Source: Kitasatospora sp. A2-31
Lineage (GTDB): Bacteria > Actinomycetota > Actinomycetes > Streptomycetales > Streptomycetaceae
DNA: 64,000 bases
Assembly: GCF_022288725.1 (NCBI RefSeq)
Contig: NZ_JAKNTA010000009.1
Location: 59,316 to 123,315 of the forward strand
Reading direction: 5' to 3'
Shown: piece by piece, positions 63,875 to 64,000 of the stretch
Numbering within the stretch: position 1 is the first letter of the stretch
Layout of the letters: every line of letters begins with the position of its first letter
Position numbers and translations under genes: made by a program
Notes under the pieces: model-generated
Told to the model about the DNA's origin: nothing
Databases searched by the model: none
Seen by the model: only the letters and a program-made list of their open reading frames with translations

Positions 63875-64000
63875 CCACAGATGCTCGCGTCCACTGTGCA
63901 GTTCTCAAACAACGACCAGTCACCCACCCTCAGCAGCCCCAACGGACCACCTCAAGTAGGACCGGCACCGAGACAACAGCCATACGGCCGTTCCCTCAGG
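63875..64000 (-). other. 16S-23S intergenic spacer, partial
   Basis: The 126 bases before the 23S 5' end have the expected spacer character and contain GTGGACGCGAGCAUCUG, which resembles the processing-stem sequence GTGGACGCGAGCAACTG in the 23S-5S spacer near 61651-61667. No tRNA gene is visible in this part. The 16S gene should lie outside the window. Confidence 0.75.

Overview
This window is chromosomal DNA from a high-GC actinomycete, most likely a member of the Streptomycetaceae (Streptomyces or Kitasatospora). The evidence is the very high GC content with a strong third-position bias, frequent GTG and TTG starts, XRE/DUF397 regulator pairs, a PknG locus, a class-E sortase substrate, and a Streptomyces-type 5S/23S rRNA pair. 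No integrase, transposase, prophage or CRISPR array is visible.

Layout. 1-3.2 kb: a cut-off lipase-like hydrolase, an XRE regulator with two DUF397 partners, an anti-sigma-like ATPase and a frameshifted gene remnant. 3.2-5.6 kb: Lrp regulator, AzlCD amino-acid exporter and a cupin. 5.9-15 kb: FAD monooxygenase, DUF3152 protein, a GntR-TetR fusion regulator, MBL-fold hydrolase, an NmrA-like protein divergent from an ECF41/SigJ-type sigma factor, a trypsin-like lipoprotein, a DinB protein and a nucleosidase.

15.4-26 kb is the most coherent system. It holds a GlnX-like four-helix membrane sensor, a GlnH-like solute-binding protein, a helical protein of unknown function, a PknG-type kinase, a PP2C phosphatase, a von Willebrand A protein and an FHA protein, all on one strand and tightly spaced. 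The first, second and fourth match the mycobacterial GlnX-GlnH-PknG amino-acid sensing pathway. The added phosphatase, FHA reader and vWA protein, and the zinc-knuckle motifs repeated in kinase, phosphatase and FHA protein, suggest a self-contained sense/phosphorylate/dephosphorylate/read module.

26-34 kb: ABC-2 exporter, truncated haemoglobin, a hypothetical gene with a hotdog thioesterase, the ABC-F ATPase EttA and a thioester-domain surface protein. After a 1.2-kb gene-free stretch with DnaA-box-like sites comes tRNA-Arg(TCT). 35-43.8 kb: three TetR regulators, each near its likely target (GNAT, DHA2-type MFS exporter, acyl-CoA dehydrogenase), a crotonase-fold protein lacking both catalytic glutamates and a secreted GH5 glycosidase. 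43.9-51.5 kb: M3 peptidase, a family-A polymerase without a 5' nuclease, the dihydroxyacetone kinase genes with dhaM divergent from dhaKL, and a SpoIIE-type phosphatase. 51.8-61.4 kb: copper chaperone and CopA with a CsoR-type operator, an SDR lacking its catalytic tyrosine, citrate synthase, RecD2 helicase, a glyoxalase-fold protein and a GNAT enzyme.

The right end carries 5S and 23S rRNA genes on the minus strand. The 23S gene has recognisable 5' and 3' ends but spans only about 2.2 kb instead of about 3.1 kb. Roughly 0.9 kb (most of domain I and the first half of domain II) is missing at a sharp junction near 63707. This is either a real deletion or an assembly artefact.
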